Origin: Acanthochromis polyacanthus
Taxonomy: Eukaryota; Chordata; Actinopteri; Pomacentridae
DNA length: 64,000 nucleotides
NCBI RefSeq assembly: GCF_021347895.1
Contig: NC_067131.1
Coordinates: forward strand, 31,653,411-31,717,410
Direction: 5' to 3'
Within the stretch, counting starts at the first letter, position 1. The number at the start of each line of letters is the position of its first letter. The position numbers and the translations under genes were made by a program. The notes beneath the pieces were generated by a model. It was not told where the DNA came from. It saw only the letters and a list, made by a program, of their open reading frames with translations, and searched no databases. This document shows, piece by piece, positions 44,070 to 64,000 of the stretch.

Positions 44070-45120
44070 AGCTCCAGTTCCACAGAGCATGATGCTGCCA
44101 CCACCGTGCTGGACGGTAGGTCTGGTGTTCCTGGGCTTAAAAGGAAGTCCAAAACCCGCCCAAGACCATCTGAAACCAGTCCTAAAAAGGTCTGAAACAG
44201 GAGCAGCAATCAGGACCAATACCAAACCTTAACTACTACTAAAAATGCCCAAGACAGTCGAAACCAGTCCTAAAGGGGGTCTAAAACCAGGACCAAACCT
44301 AAACCAGTACAAAAAAACGTCCAAAGTCAATCAGAATACAGTCTGAAACCAGTACAAAAAAATACGGACCAAAACCAAACCTAAACTACTCCTAAAACGA
44401 GTCCAAGACCATCTGAAACCAGTCCTGATCCAGGACCAGATCCAGAGTAAAATAAATCCTAAACCAACTTTAAATCACATCCAGAACCAGGAGAACCAAG
44501 ACTGGAACCAAACATAAACCAGTGCCAAGAAAGTCCACAACCAGTCCAGAAGGTCTTCTAGAAAGCCTCAGAGCATGATACTGTCACCTCCATGCTTGGT
44601 GGTAGGTTTGGTGTTCTTAGGGTAAAAGGCCTCACCTTCAGTTTTTGTTCCATCTGACCTCAGAACTTTCCTCCAGAACCTTTTCTTTGTCCATGTGATG
44701 AATGGAGCTTTAAGGTTCTGCTTCTAGAGGAAGAACTTCCTTCTTCATGGATCCTCTAGAACCCTGTGGACACTGACAGCTGTGTTCCAGCAGCTTCTCA
44801 TTCATCCAGACCTGCTTTCTGATGGTTCCTGGTTGACTCTTGACCATCCTGACCAATGGTCTCTCAGCAGCAGGTGGTAGTTTGTGTTTTCTTCCTGATG
44901 GTGGCAGTAACACAACTGGACCATGAACTTTATTCTGACTAGCATGATTCTGGATCTGAAGCTGCAAACGGCTCCAAGTGACTTTCTGACTGGTTCTAGT
45001 CGATGATTTTCTTCTTCAGATCTTTGCTGAGCTCCTCAGAGTGGATCTAATGGTTCTATTTAAACTGGATCAGAGTCAGCAGCTGTAGTCGATCAGAATC
45101 ACTCAGGAGAAGTAAAGAGG
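44070..45120 (-). mobile_element. Tc1-like transposon relic interrupted by a satellite
   Basis: On the minus strand, 44110-44060 reads HGGGSIML, a Tc1 transposase signature. After a satellite (44140-44565) the same motif appears again at about 44575-44620. The rest, 44630-45110, follows the order of Tc1-like transposase and 5' flank sequences known from fish (a tract near 44690 ending TGTCCATGTGATG, then AAACGGCTCCAAGTGACTT). All frames are broken. It lies downstream of sun1. Confidence 0.75.
44140..44565. repeat. Degenerate ACCAGTCCTAAA/CCAAACCTAAACC repeat
   Basis: Irregular units of about 30-60 bp, such as CTGAAACCAGTCCT and CCAAAACCAAACCTAAAC, lie between two copies of the Tc1 GGGSIM motif. 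Confidence 0.7.
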
Positions 45121-46170
45121 TCATGAAACTGGATATTTTTGACTCAACAGATGTTTTCCCAGAAGATCTTTGATAAAATCTGTGAAAGAACCAAAATTAA
45201 CGTATTACAAAAAAAATAAGAAAACTGTAAATAAAATCTCGGATGGACACATTGTGCTAATTTGACATCTTTTTGCACCAATTTTGCATCTTCTTGCATC
45301 TTTTTGTGCCCATTTTGCATCATTTTGTACCAGTTTTGCATCTTTTTGCGCCAATTTTGCATCTTTTTGCGCCACCTTCAGTGTGGGTCCTCACTAGTAC
45401 ATCAGCAGAGATGTTTGCTGAGCTGGATGTTAATCTTCTTATGTAAGAGTCGGTTTAATTCACTTTTCACTGTAATCCTCCTGCTTCATGTTAATCCACT
45501 GATGGAGGCAGGGAACACTCCACCAGGAACATCTGAACTCTCCTGGGTTCTGGTTCTGGATTGTCGTGATCGTTTGCTCCCCAGTGGATGAACCCTGATG
45601 ACATCAGCGATCCTCTGAGGTCACCTGTGGCTCCACCCACAGGTGAGGGCGTGGAGCAGAGTTGTGATTGGACGCCTGTGAAGCTGCTGCCGTTAAACTA
45701 AACATTTATCTTTGCTGAAGGTGAGTTGCTGCATTAGTGCAGAAATTAATCATCTTTCAGATTCATCATGCTTCTGATCAGTTAAATTTTTAAAGTCAGT
45801 GATTTTTATGTGACGTTTTTAAGTATTCTCTTATTAAATCAGCACAAATGTTCACAACAGAAAGTGGGAAAAATATGGATGGATATTTTGGAAGATTTCT
45901 TTCCTTTGATCTGAAAAATAAATCTGATGGAGGCAAAATAAACGTCTCAACTGAGAAGTTCACAGAAGATCAATACTTCTGGCTGTAGGGACAACCGGAA
46001 TGATTGATTAGCAGATTAAATGACCAATTTATTCCAGATTTATCACTTTTAATGGACTTTTTCAGAACTTCATCAGTCCAGCAGACAGTCAGAACCATTT
46101 TTTTCTGTAATTTCAAATGTTGATTCAGAAATTGGATCATTTTTTAACAACTTAGTGCAATTTTCATTAA

Positions 46171-47076
46171 AGCTGCTGTCCGGAGTTTCCGTTTGTTTTC
46201 AATTTATGTATCATTTTTTAACAAAGCTTAAATGTGTTAGTCTAGTTCGATACTATAATATAAAGTTAGTATAACGCGATATGAAAATTTATTCCTGAGC
46301 TCCGCCTTCCTCTCATAGACCCCCATGTTATTCCAAAAAGCGCCGGTCGCTGCCGACCAATCAAGTTCGAGCTTCAGCTTTGTCATGCTGTCAATCAACG
46401 GTTACGCGCACAGCAAGCAAGCCCATGCAGAGGTGGGCGAGCTACGCACTACGCAACCGCGCGCACATTTGTTTTGCTTGTGGAGGAGAGAGCATCAGGG
46501 ATCAGCAACTTCCAGAAAAGTTACCAATCCCACGGCTTGTCAGGCCAAGAGACTGCAGGACGTTTTTTGGCTCGGGGTGCTCGCGTCGCTCCCTGACCAC
46601 GGCCTCCATAGCCCGCCTGACGGCTTCGTTTAGATGCCCGACCTCTGGAGGAAGATGTTGGGGCGTCTGGGACATACTCTTCGTCAGAGGAGTCATGCAA
46701 TTCTGAACTCTAGATAGAAATAAACAATGTAACACATATACACGCGTAAATGCACTAAGTTTGATAAACAACGTCATCCAGAGGGATACACGAGTGTAAT
46801 CACATATTGAAACTTTACTCGTTCGTCCTAGCAGATTCATGTTATTTTGGTATTAGGACAAGTTAGACTCAATACAGCATTCTAACGTAATTCCTTTATT
46901 ATTTACTAAATGTACTAAATGTAGAAGAGGGGAAAACAGCAAAACAGGCGAGATGCTGCAGCACTCCGGGCACTTCTCTCATGTACTGCGCGCGTGCACA
47001 AATAAAGGGGCGAAATCAGAGGGAGGGACCAACAGTGTTCTGGGAGACGCTGTGATTCAAACTCCGGACACGAGCT
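46171..47076. mobile_element. TTAA-flanked DNA transposon, 906 bp
   Basis: Ends AGCTGCTGTCCGGAGTTTC and the reverse complement of AGCTCGTGTCCGGAGTTTG are inverted repeats. TTAA occurs on each side (46167-46170 and 47077-47080), as in piggyBac and Kolobok elements. The inside is GC-rich compared with its surroundings. It holds a minus-strand frame (46840-46502) with PPEVGHLNEAVRRAMEAVVR, of unknown function. The superfamily is inferred only from TTAA. Confidence 0.75.
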
Positions 47077-47899
47077 TTAAGTCAAAATGGCCCAAAAAAG
47101 ACCCAGAAATGGTCTAAAAACCTGAATATTTATTCCAGACCTGATTAAAATGAGTTAAATCTGAACTAAAACCAGTGAAAATGCTCCATCGTCTCAGATT
47201 AGTTCAGTATTTAGTTAACATCCAGCAAACTGTTCTACCTGCTGTTCACACTATATTACATCCCATAATACCGATGACCACTGCTCTTTTGGGGTTTTTT
47301 TTATGTCTTTTTTGTTAGAATTTGACCTTTTTTTTCAGTTATTCTGTAAATTTTTGTTGTGATTTCACACCATTTTTGTGGACATTTCCTTGAAAATGAT
47401 CCCGAGGAGACAAAATGATCCAAAATGACGAGAAAAGATCCAAGCTGATGTAAAACTTGATGAAAATGACCAGAAAATTGTCCAAAATGAGTAAAAATTT
47501 ACCCAAAATTGAGCCAAACTGACTGAAGATTTTCAGAACGACACAAAATTAGTCCAGGATGCTTCAAATATTATAGAAAATGACTCAAAATTTGTGCAAA
47601 GTGACTCAAAAATAATCCCAAATTACAGGAAATTTGTTGAAAATGATCAAATTTCTGAGTCAGCAGTTGTCTAAAATTATAGAAGGAAACTGATTCTGAA
47701 CAGAAACCAGATTCAGTGTTCAGACTGAGACACCTGGATGGATTTAAACTGATCTGGTGTCAGTTTCTATCAGAACTCAGATGTTTCTCCTCCTAAATGT
47801 CCTGGTTCTATCTGCTGGACTGATGAGGTTCTGAATAAGTCCATAAAAAGTGATAAATCTGGAGATTTTCCCAGTAAAGCTCCATAAACGGTTTCACCT

Positions 47900-48014
47900 T
47901 GTCTCTCTCTCTCTCTCTCCTCCTCCTCGATCGTCCGGTGACATCACTGATCAGCTGATCTGCTGCTGAACTCGTCCCTTGTTGTTGTTTTTTCTTCTGC
48001 AGTGATTCTTCATC
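47900..48014 (+). promoter_or_regulatory. phyhipl: phyhipl 5' region: CT repeat and splice acceptor before the ATG
   Basis: A CT microsatellite (about 47901-47921) is followed by GTTGTTTTTTCTTCTGCAG|TG ending at 48002, a good splice acceptor 12 nt before the ATG. The coding exon is therefore probably preceded by an unseen 5' UTR exon, and the true promoter lies further upstream. Confidence 0.45.
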
Positions 48015-56200
<8,186 letters not shown>

Positions 56201-56252
56201 CTTCACCCCGGATCACCAGCTAACCCGCGTAGCCGCTAACAGCTAAGCTACT

Positions 56253-56258
56253 AATAAA
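56253..56258 (+). terminator. phyhipl: phyhipl polyadenylation signal (nearest candidate)
   Basis: AATAAA lies 53 bp after the stop, followed by a TCTCTCTCTCTG stretch. A second candidate AATAAA at about 56856 would give a longer 3' UTR. Confidence 0.5.
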
Positions 56259-56959
56259 CTCACCGTTCTCTCTCTCTCTGTGGAATAGTTTGGTGCTGCT
56301 GATAGAGACCCAGAAGAACAAACCCACGGATGGTCTGCAGCAGGTTTCAGAGTGACGGCGCCCTCTGGTGGCCACAGCAGTGATCACAGCAGGAGGTCAG
56401 GGTGGATGGATGGGAATGTTCATTTGAACCCTCTGAACAGTTTCTGGTGGTTTTCTGTCTCGTTTTTCTTCACTGAGGTTCGTTTTAAAGTCCTGCAGCT
56501 CTGATGAACCAGAACATGAAGAAGGAGAGAGATGTTTCTCAGAACGATGGGAACCAGGAAAGAAAGAAAACAGTTGAAATGATTTTATTATTTGTCTTAC
56601 AAAGATTGATAAACCTGGAAGCAACACGTCCAACATGTTCTGACAGATGTCCCCAACACTGGAACTAACGTCGGTTCCACATTCTGGAGATATTTCTGGT
56701 TCTGCTACAGACTGTTTCCTCTCTGCTCTGTGGAAACATCTCCGTCACGTCATCTTCAGAAGATGTCAGATTAGATGTCAGACCAGCAGGTTTCCATCTG
56801 GTAGCTTCTCTCTGAGCTCACAGATAAAAACTGGACGTTAAAACAGCTCAGCTTCAATAAAACTGTTCTCAGTCACACATTTTTCTGGTTCTGTTCATCC
56901 ATCCAGGCGTCACAATCCAGAGATACGTAGAACCTGGTTTCTGTTCATTTCCTCTAGAA

Positions 56960-57781
56960 CAGGGGTCGGCAACCCGCGGCTCCGGAGCCGCATGCGGCTC
57001 TTTTATCCCTCTGTTGTGGCTCCCTGTAACTTTGGAAAATACATTGTTCTGCCTTTCAATGCATTTTAATATAGAGAATTTTATTGTGAAATTACCGCTC
57101 TTACTTTGACGTGTCACTCCACCGGATGTGCTGTGCCTGTGACATGAGAGCGCAAAGTTGATGCAGAGAGACAACACGGAGCTTCCGATTCCCACACGTT
57201 CATGTCTTTTTAAAATTTTACTCCTGGAGAAGCAACGTCTGTAGTTTCACATCGTTTTGTACTCAAGAATGTCAAGTCTGTATATTAAAGCTCCACTCCA
57301 AGAAAGACACGTCTTGTCTTTGAGTCAAAAGTACTCATGATAGGATCGCAAGAACACGGCTCGATATCCAGGCAGCAGGTCAGAGAGTCAGAGGAGTGTC
57401 GTCTTGGAAAACAGGGCAGCGACTTACCGGAGAAAAGTTATTAGCTTAAGATAAATAGATTTTACAAGTTAAACAGACATTCGCAAAATATTGATTTCCA
57501 GCTAACATTACGTAACATATGAGGTCCAGGAGCAAAAATGACATTAACCAAGTAAGATAAATATTAGTGGTAGGACACAATTAAAAAATGAATCTATCTA
57601 ATCAGAGGCTTTGTAATTAATTAATCACGACTGATTAACAAGGGCATAGAGGTAAAAAAGTGATATATGCAGTGTTGTCTTCATTTTAAATGCCAAAAGG
57701 ATTTTGCGGCTCCCGGTGTTTTCTTTTCTGTGAGAAACGGGTCGAAATGGCTCTTTGAGTGTTAAAGGTTGCCGACCCCTG
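56960..57781. mobile_element. hAT (Charlie-like) non-autonomous element, 822 bp
   Basis: Terminal inverted repeats CAGGGGTCGGCAACC and GGTTGCCGACCCCTG are perfect over 15 bp. The 8-bp duplication CTCTAGAA sits at 56952-56959 and 57782-57789. Subterminal GCGGCTCCGG- and GCGGCTCCCGG-like motifs are typical of this group. No transposase frame is intact. Confidence 0.92.
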
Positions 57782-57789
57782 CTCTAGAA

Positions 57790-58820
57790 CCAGCTGTGAT
57801 CATCAGTATTATGGGATGTATCCTGGTGTGAACAGTTTAGAGTCCTACAAACAATCATTGGTTCCTGGATGTGTTTCTGGTTTCTGATAATTCACCAGAT
57901 AAACTTAAAAAAGGTCATTGTGGCTGAACTTTAAGGCTCATATCAGCAGGTTGGGAGGTGGTTGGTAGATCTGCTTTGATTTTTTACACATTTCCTGTTT
58001 TGTTTTCACATTTCATTAAAGTAAATTGATCTACAGATAATACCAGTAAAACCAGTGAAACCAGTATTAATTTATATATTACCAATATGACAACAGGCCT
58101 GTATCTGTGTTTAATAAATGGGAATTCATTCTTTTACTAAGTGAACTTACGCTGTTTAACTGTTTAAATCAGCTAAAAATATAAATGTTTTACAGATGTT
58201 CACCATTATTTGGAGAAAAAAGGATTTTAAGGATAGAAGAAAGCCTGAAGAAGTATTATTTTACAGATTTGTTGGGTTTTGGTAAATTACAGACTGTATT
58301 TAACAAAATCACAGAAAAAAACAATGAATTTACATGTTATCTGTAAAAATTAAATCAGTCCAACACTGTAAATAATGTCCACAGCAAAAATCTGCATTTT
58401 GATAAACAGTAAATCTAATTTAACATAAAATGAAGCAGTTTTATTGTATTTAAATCAACAAAAACTGTCTTTATTTCTTCTCAGTTACTTGATGTTATCG
58501 TTCATTTTCTGCAGCAGTTTGAACAGGAAATGTTTTTATTCATGTGAAGAAAGTTCCGGCACAGAGAGGAAACATCACAGAGGTTTATCAAACTTCTGCT
58601 GCAGCACTGATGGTTTATTTTTAAATCAGATAACTGTGTTTGACCTGGTTCATGTTATTAACCCTTTAAATCCTCCTGGAGGCTGAAATGAAAAAAGGTT
58701 CAGACATTCAGGAGGAAATAAAATCACTTTGCAGAGCTCAGAAGAACCTGGAGGAACCTTTGGAGTCCAGAACGGTTCTTTAAGGAACTCTGCAGCGGCG
58801 CTTAAAGCTTTTATTATGAA
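57790..58820. other. Intergenic DNA, no gene seen
   Basis: 57820-57970 resembles the reverse complement of 50065-50215 (AACCTGCTGAT and GGTCATTGTGG phrases), so it is part of another dispersed repeat. The rest is AT-rich without support for a gene. Confidence 0.4.
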
Positions 58821-60640
58821 GAGTTAGAAACAGTTAGCTGGTCAGCTAATAGTTGAACAGTTAGCTCAAAGTAATGGATTAAATAGTTAGCTAAAACTGC
58901 TAAAGAGGTCAAATTATTAGTTTAGCTTAAAGAAAAACACTGATCAAAATAATCACTGAAATAGTGAACCAAAGATGTGAATTGTGTTTAGCTCACTGTT
59001 TGTAAGATTTTGATAACTATTAGCTCACAATTTCAGCTGTTTAGCTAACTCTGTATGTATATCTAACTATGAGTGTCTTTTAGCCAGCAGTTTGCTGTGT
59101 TTAGCTAAAGGTTCATTACTTTTAGCAAAGTATTGCTAACGTTCAGGTAAATATTTGAGTCATTCCACGAAACCGGTGCCTTTTCAACTCTGAAAGTGTA
59201 AAATTTAAACTATATTTAATTTTTATTTTTTAAGTAGCCAGGAATCACAGAAGGTCTAAAATGACAGGAAACTATATTGTGCCATCTCAGGCTGTGTTAT
59301 TTAATATTTGTTAATTATGTCAAATCCTGTTACTGTGGAAAGGTAACAGGGTTGACCATTTTAAACTAATTTGCTTGTAGCTAGCTAAAATAAATGCTAG
59401 TTAAAGTGCAAGCTATGTACTTGGAAAGATAATTACTTGTAGATATTGATTATATTTTGAAAAATAGAAAATTGATTATGTTTATATGTTAAAAACTGGT
59501 AACAGGATTGACGTTGTATGCTTGTCCCCCCTGGTTAAACCTTGAAAAAACTTCAAAATACCAAATCAGAGATGAGAGAAACTTACTTGTCAATGAGCTG
59601 TTAGCATCCTGGTTCCGAGATGATGCAACCTCCTTTAAATCCTGTCAAATCTGGAATGTACCATTATTTTTATAGGGTTTTTTAGTTAGGGTAACAGGGT
59701 GGACACGAAATCAGGGGACGCCGATAAATTGGTAATTTATAATGGTTAATATATATTATTATTACCAAAAACACTGTTTTACAATAAGATCATACTTTAA
59801 ACTACATGTAAATGTAAAAATTTTAACATTTTGCCTACATTTTACAAATGAAAAGTCCTGTACACATACAACAATAACAGTGAGGGACAGGCCAAAAACC
59901 TCACCCTCTTCAGCATGAAAGTAATTTAAATTAATTAAAATAACATTTCACTGACTTTAATTTGATGTTATATTAAGGAGAGAAGACAGGGTAATGTTAT
60001 ATTTTTAAATGAAATATTAATTTGTTGTTATAATTGTATGACTGATTATTTCTTGGGGACGCAAAAGGCACCGATTTCATGGAATGACCCATTTGCTACG
60101 TTTAGCTGAATATTTATTACTAATTGCTTACTGTTTATTACTGTTAGCCAAATGTTCATTACATTTAGCGAGCTATTATTCAACTAGTGATTTATTACTT
60201 CTTACCAAAAAAAACAATAAATTTAGCTAATCATTAGCTTCTTTTACCTAACTGTTTGCTAAATTTAGCTAACTATTCCTTACTTTTATCCAAGCATTGA
60301 TTACATTTAGCAAACTATTTAATACTTTAACTATTTAGCTAGCTATTTATTATTTTTGGCCAACTATTCATTACATTCATCTAAATATTAGTTTAATTTA
60401 CCCAACTGTTTGCTATGTTTAGCTAAATGTTCATTACTTTCAGCAAACTATTCCTTAGGCTCAGCAAAATATTTGTTACTTTAGTGAAGTATTTGTTATG
60501 TTTATCTAGCTATATTTCTTTTATCCAGCTGTTTGCTATATTTAGCTATCTTCAGTAACATTTAGCTAGCTATATATTTCTCTTGGCCAACTGTTTGCTA
60601 TATTTTTCGAACTATAATAACACATTTAGCGAACTATTTA
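58820..60640. repeat. Degenerate TTTAGCTAACTATTCATTAC satellite, split by a transposon
   Basis: Irregular units of about 25-35 bp (TTTAGCTAACTGTTTGCTA, TTCATTACTTTTAGC) lie at 58820-59156 and 60091-60640. The element 59157-60090 interrupts them. Confidence 0.75.
59157..60090. mobile_element. DNA transposon with GGGTCATTCC ends, about 934 bp
   Basis: The left end is GAGTCATTCCACGAAACCGG and the right end, reverse complemented, is GGGTCATTCCATGAAATCGG. A 4-bp (possibly 5-bp) repeat ATTT(G) lies on both sides. Inside are repeated GTAACAGGGTTGAC and GTAACAGGGTGGAC phrases. The terminal 10 bp match those of the palindromic element at 36061-37260. No transposase ORF is seen. Confidence 0.75.
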
Positions 60641-61398
60641 TGACCATTATTTCGATTATTATGATCATTACCTACTCAGTAAAACATTTTGTAAATAAAA
60701 TAAGTAAAATGTTGTGTAAATGCAGGTTTAAAGTGTCAGTTAGGTCTACAAGTAACTCCAGAAAAGGGTTTTAATAAGGTTTCTCCAGGAACCCTCCAAG
60801 AAAGCAGGGTTCCTTCATCATCCCCAGAATTTCTTGAGGTTCTCCTGGTTCTAAAAGAGCAGGTTTCAAATCTACACTGAGTTATTGGTGTGTTTCCTTC
60901 TGTTGGAGGAATGATCTGCTGAAAACACGTCTTTCTATCCTGGATTTCTTCACGCTGAGGCAGATTAAAGTGATGCACAACTGATGATCCTGAAGGAAAC
61001 TGAAGCCCACAGATTCTCGCTTGTCTTCTTCTGCAGGTTTGTTGTGGATGAACTTCAGAAACTTCAGCTGGACTCTGAGTTTACTGATGATTAGCAGAAC
61101 TTAGCTGCAAAGCTGTAAAACTAAGATGGTTCAGCTTCCTGCTAAACATGTTGACAGTCAGAGTGTGTTCAGTAAACAGACTTTATTTCTGCTTGTGCTG
61201 CATCGTTTCCGTCCTTTTCCTGTTGTTAAGGAGGAATCTTCAGCTCTGATATCACAACATCTGCTCACATCAGGACACTTGATCTGTCCTCTGTGGTTTT
61301 TAACGTCTTCATTTGTGAGAAGCAGCTCATCTGTTGACTGCTGACAGATAAAAGAGGAAGAAGAAAGACTTGGTGAGCAGACGGACGTGGACCTGGAC

Positions 61399-63182
61399 AT
61401 GGATCACCTGCTGCTGCTGCTGCTGTGGAGTTCAGGTACGACTCAATGCTCACATAGATTAGAACAGAAGAATACAGGAAAAGGAAATATGAGACACCAG
61501 CTAGAACTTCTGCACCTTTTTCTCTCTTTGTGCTTATTTTAGTTTGACGTTCTGTAGATTCATGCGGTTGGTTTGTTGTCATTTTTTGCTCATTTAGTGT
61601 CTCATTTTGCACATTTATAGGGTTATTTCCTTCTGATTTTGGTTCAATCTTTGTTAGATTTTGGTCATTTTGTGCCACATTTTCCTTGTATTGCATCATT
61701 TTGAGGTTGTTTATGTTAAATTTCGTGGTTTTGTGTCTCAGTTTGGTCTTTTTGCATCAGTTTGTAGCCGTTTGACGTCTAATTCTGGTCTCTTTCTTGT
61801 TTGCATTTAGTTTTGGACATTTTGTGTGTGATTGTGGTCATTCTGTGTGTGATTTGTGCAGTTTTATATCTCATTAGGGACATTGTGAGTGTCCTTGTGT
61901 TCATTCTGCATCTCGTGAAGTGAACATTTCACATTTCAGCCTCCAAGCTTGGACCAGCCGTTGGCTTCAGCTCTGCAGCGCAGCAGCGAGTCGCTCGGCT
62001 GATAATCCAGAATCAGTTTGTGTTTTCTGAGAGTGTTGATCAGAATTGTGCCTCATGTTGTTTCTGTCAGGCCTCGGAGGTGAAGGACGTCTGGCCTCAG
62101 CAGGTAAACACACAACACCAGCATGAATCCACGCTGCCTTTACTGGAGCTCACATTAATCTAATAACTCACTGATACGTCTCAGATTCTAAGTGCAGCAG
62201 CTTTGGACGGGCTTTACTTCTCTGTGGCTGTTTCATTTCATTTGGAACATTTTGTGTCTCACTTTACATCTGTTTGTGCTCATTTTGTGTCTTCCTGGTT
62301 GTTGTTTTTTGTCACATTTGGCTGTTTTGCATCTGTCTGCAGCCGTTCTGTGTCTCTTTGTGGTTGTTTTGTGTCTCTTTGTGGTTGTGTTTGGTCATCA
62401 TCTTTCTGTTTCTGGTTGTTTTGTTTTTCTTTGTGGTTAGTTTGTCTCTTTCTGGTTGTTTTGTGTGTTTCGTTGTGTTTCTTTGGAATAGTTTTCATCA
62501 TTCAGTCAGCTGGTGTTGGTTCTTCAGAGTTCATGGATGCTGCTGAACATTTCGATGTTGAAAATGGTTTTATCTGGACAAACATCTGCTGCGCTTCATT
62601 CATTTCAACCATTATTCGATTATTGACTTTTATTTTGACAGGTAAAGGAAACAGTTTTGACCCTGGTGTTCAGTCTTTCAGGTTGTGGTGATAAATGTGT
62701 CATTCATAAAACATGAAATGGATGCTGTAACCGTCCAGAAGGAGGCGCTACCGGGTTCAACTCAACACAACCAACACCAGAGTCTGTGATCAGCTGTAAA
62801 ACAACAACACGTGTTTATTCAGGGAAGATTATGGATCATGAAACGGTACAAATTTATGAAGCAGTTTTACCCTCCAGCAATACCCACAATCCTCTCTGCT
62901 CATCAGACTGATTCAATTCCTGAAGCTTCACAAACAGAGTCTGGATTTTAACTCTTTCCTGGTATAAAAATAAGTTCTAAGTGCTTCACACACTTTAATA
63001 CTGTCTCTGCATGTTCACAGCTGCGGTAGAACTCCTTCAGCAAATACCAGCTCAGACTGAGTTCCCTGTTGGACCGGTCCATGTCCACCACCAGGACCAG
63101 GACCAGGACCAGGACCAGCGCTACCAGGAGTCCTCACACCTGCTTCTGGCACCAGGAGACTCATCCACTGTTTTTCTCTCAG
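61399..63182 (+). CDS. Putative 5' exons of an unidentified secreted or membrane protein
   Basis: Not recognised. A good start context, GGACATGG, opens at 61399 with MDHLLLLLLWSS, a signal-peptide-like stretch of six leucines, ending at donor TTCAG|GTACG (61435). Exon 62071-62103 (CAG|GC...GCAG|GTAAAC) continues GLGGEGRLAS, and a weaker exon 63021-63182 adds AVELLQQIPAQTEF and a QDQDQDQDQ run. All three exons are phase 1 at both inner ends, as in many extracellular-domain genes, so they join cleanly. The donor at 63183 (GTCCTC) is weak. The gene, if real, continues beyond 64000. Neither domain nor family is visible. Confidence 0.4.
61540..62500. repeat. T-rich degenerate repeats (TTTTGTGTCTCTTTGTGGTTG)
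   Basis: Two stretches, 61540-61900 and 62200-62480, carry the dispersed TTTTGTGTCTCATTTTGG-type repeat within the introns of the tentative gene at 61399. Confidence 0.55.
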
Positions 63183-64000
63183 GTCCTCAACCAGGAACAT
63201 CTTCAGCTTCCTGTCGTGTTTTAGTTCACTGTGGTTTAATCAAAGACGTGGAGAAACGAGAAGCTGGACGTCAGACAACAGGCGAGCTTCCATCCAAACG
63301 GGTTCTACCAGCCTGATGGAAGCTGGAGATGTTCTCAGACGTCTGAGGTGGAAAACTTTATCAATCCAAACAGGAGCAGATTTACGCTTCTGACACTTTT
63401 ATTGCTCCAGAATCTTTAACAGACTCAACAAAACCATTTATTCAGGACGTTCTCCTGTCAGATTTGATAGAACTTCCAGTCTTTCATCCCTGCTGCTGTA
63501 GTTTCATCATATTCAGATAAATATTGTGGATTTTGAGTTGCAGAGCAGATAAGGGTCTACAAAGAACTGATTCTCCTAGCACAGTAGGTCTGTTTGTGGT
63601 GTTTTATGTCCCTGTGTTCTCGTTCCAGGCTGTAAGTGTAAATCTGGACATCAGGGACCAGATGTCTTCTGGTTTCTGGACTGAAGATGAACGTTAAGTT
63701 TTGTCAGTGATCATCACTGCAGAAACATCAGACCTTCTGTTTTTTCTGCTTTGAGGTGAATTCTGTAACTTTCCTTTGCACATGTGACCAAAGGACAGTC
63801 CACAGTAAAGTGAGTCTTTGTGTAGAAGGTAGAAAAGTGTTCAGCTAACAGACCTTCAGACCAACTCAGGGCAGCAGTTTGACTTTTTATTTTACCAAAA
63901 GCCAAATTTTTATCATAAATTTTTAGGTTTAAATCAGTCAAACTCAACATTGTGGCTTTTGCTCAAGAAAAACAGACAAACTGGTGGAACGGAGTTCCTA
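63183..64000. other. Right edge of window, no supported feature
   Basis: A frame from the preceding exon stays open to a stop at about 63316. No convincing exon, RNA gene or transposon end was seen. Confidence 0.4.

Overview
This window reads as a teleost fish chromosome segment. The evidence is spliced genes with GT/AG introns whose products match vertebrate families, together with fish-type repeats: hAT and Tc1-like DNA transposons, a tRNA-derived SINE, an I/Nimb-like LINE, and many mini- and microsatellites. No bacterial features (operons, ribosome binding sites, CRISPR arrays) are present. Names come from recognition of protein motifs and were not checked by database search.

Layout. (1) Positions 1-6720, minus strand: the 5' part of heatr1, a t-UTP/U3 processome HEAT-repeat protein. 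Ten coding exons are visible (the one at the window edge partial) plus a non-coding first exon; the gene runs off the left edge. (2) Positions 6758-11871, minus strand: a nearly intact 5.1-kb LINE with ORF1 (zinc knuckles) and ORF2 (endonuclease, reverse transcriptase, RNase H), flanked by a 13-bp target duplication. It fills almost all the space between the divergent heatr1 and sun1 promoters. (3) About 12550-43900, plus strand: sun1, the inner-nuclear-membrane SUN-domain protein of the LINC complex. Twenty-one coding exons from the ATG at 16902 keep one reading frame (873 residues). Its introns hold most of the unusual DNA: a 33-bp minisatellite split by a solo LTR, two hAT elements, a 28-bp-class satellite made of a Tc1 transposase segment, a 4.1-kb 9/18-bp satellite with a 1405-codon antisense ORF, a 1.2-kb palindromic transposon, and a 1.35-kb 23-bp satellite. 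(4) Positions 44000-47900: intergenic, with a Tc1-like relic and a TTAA-flanked element. (5) Positions 48015-56200, plus strand: phyhipl, six coding exons, 353 residues. (6) Positions 56260-61390: intergenic, with two more DNA transposons and a degenerate TTTAGCTA-type array. (7) Positions 61399-63182 and beyond: the tentative 5' part of an unidentified secreted or membrane protein gene.

The genes are not functionally linked; this is ordinary vertebrate gene order. What stands out is the density of tandem arrays and of transposons with intact target-site duplications. Three transposons landed inside tandem arrays, one tandem array was built from a transposon, and two large arrays each begin about 19 nt after a 5' splice site.

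Limits. Exon ends were set by eye from splice sites, phase continuity and remembered family sequences. The sun1 initiator exon was not found, and the last gene is weakly supported.
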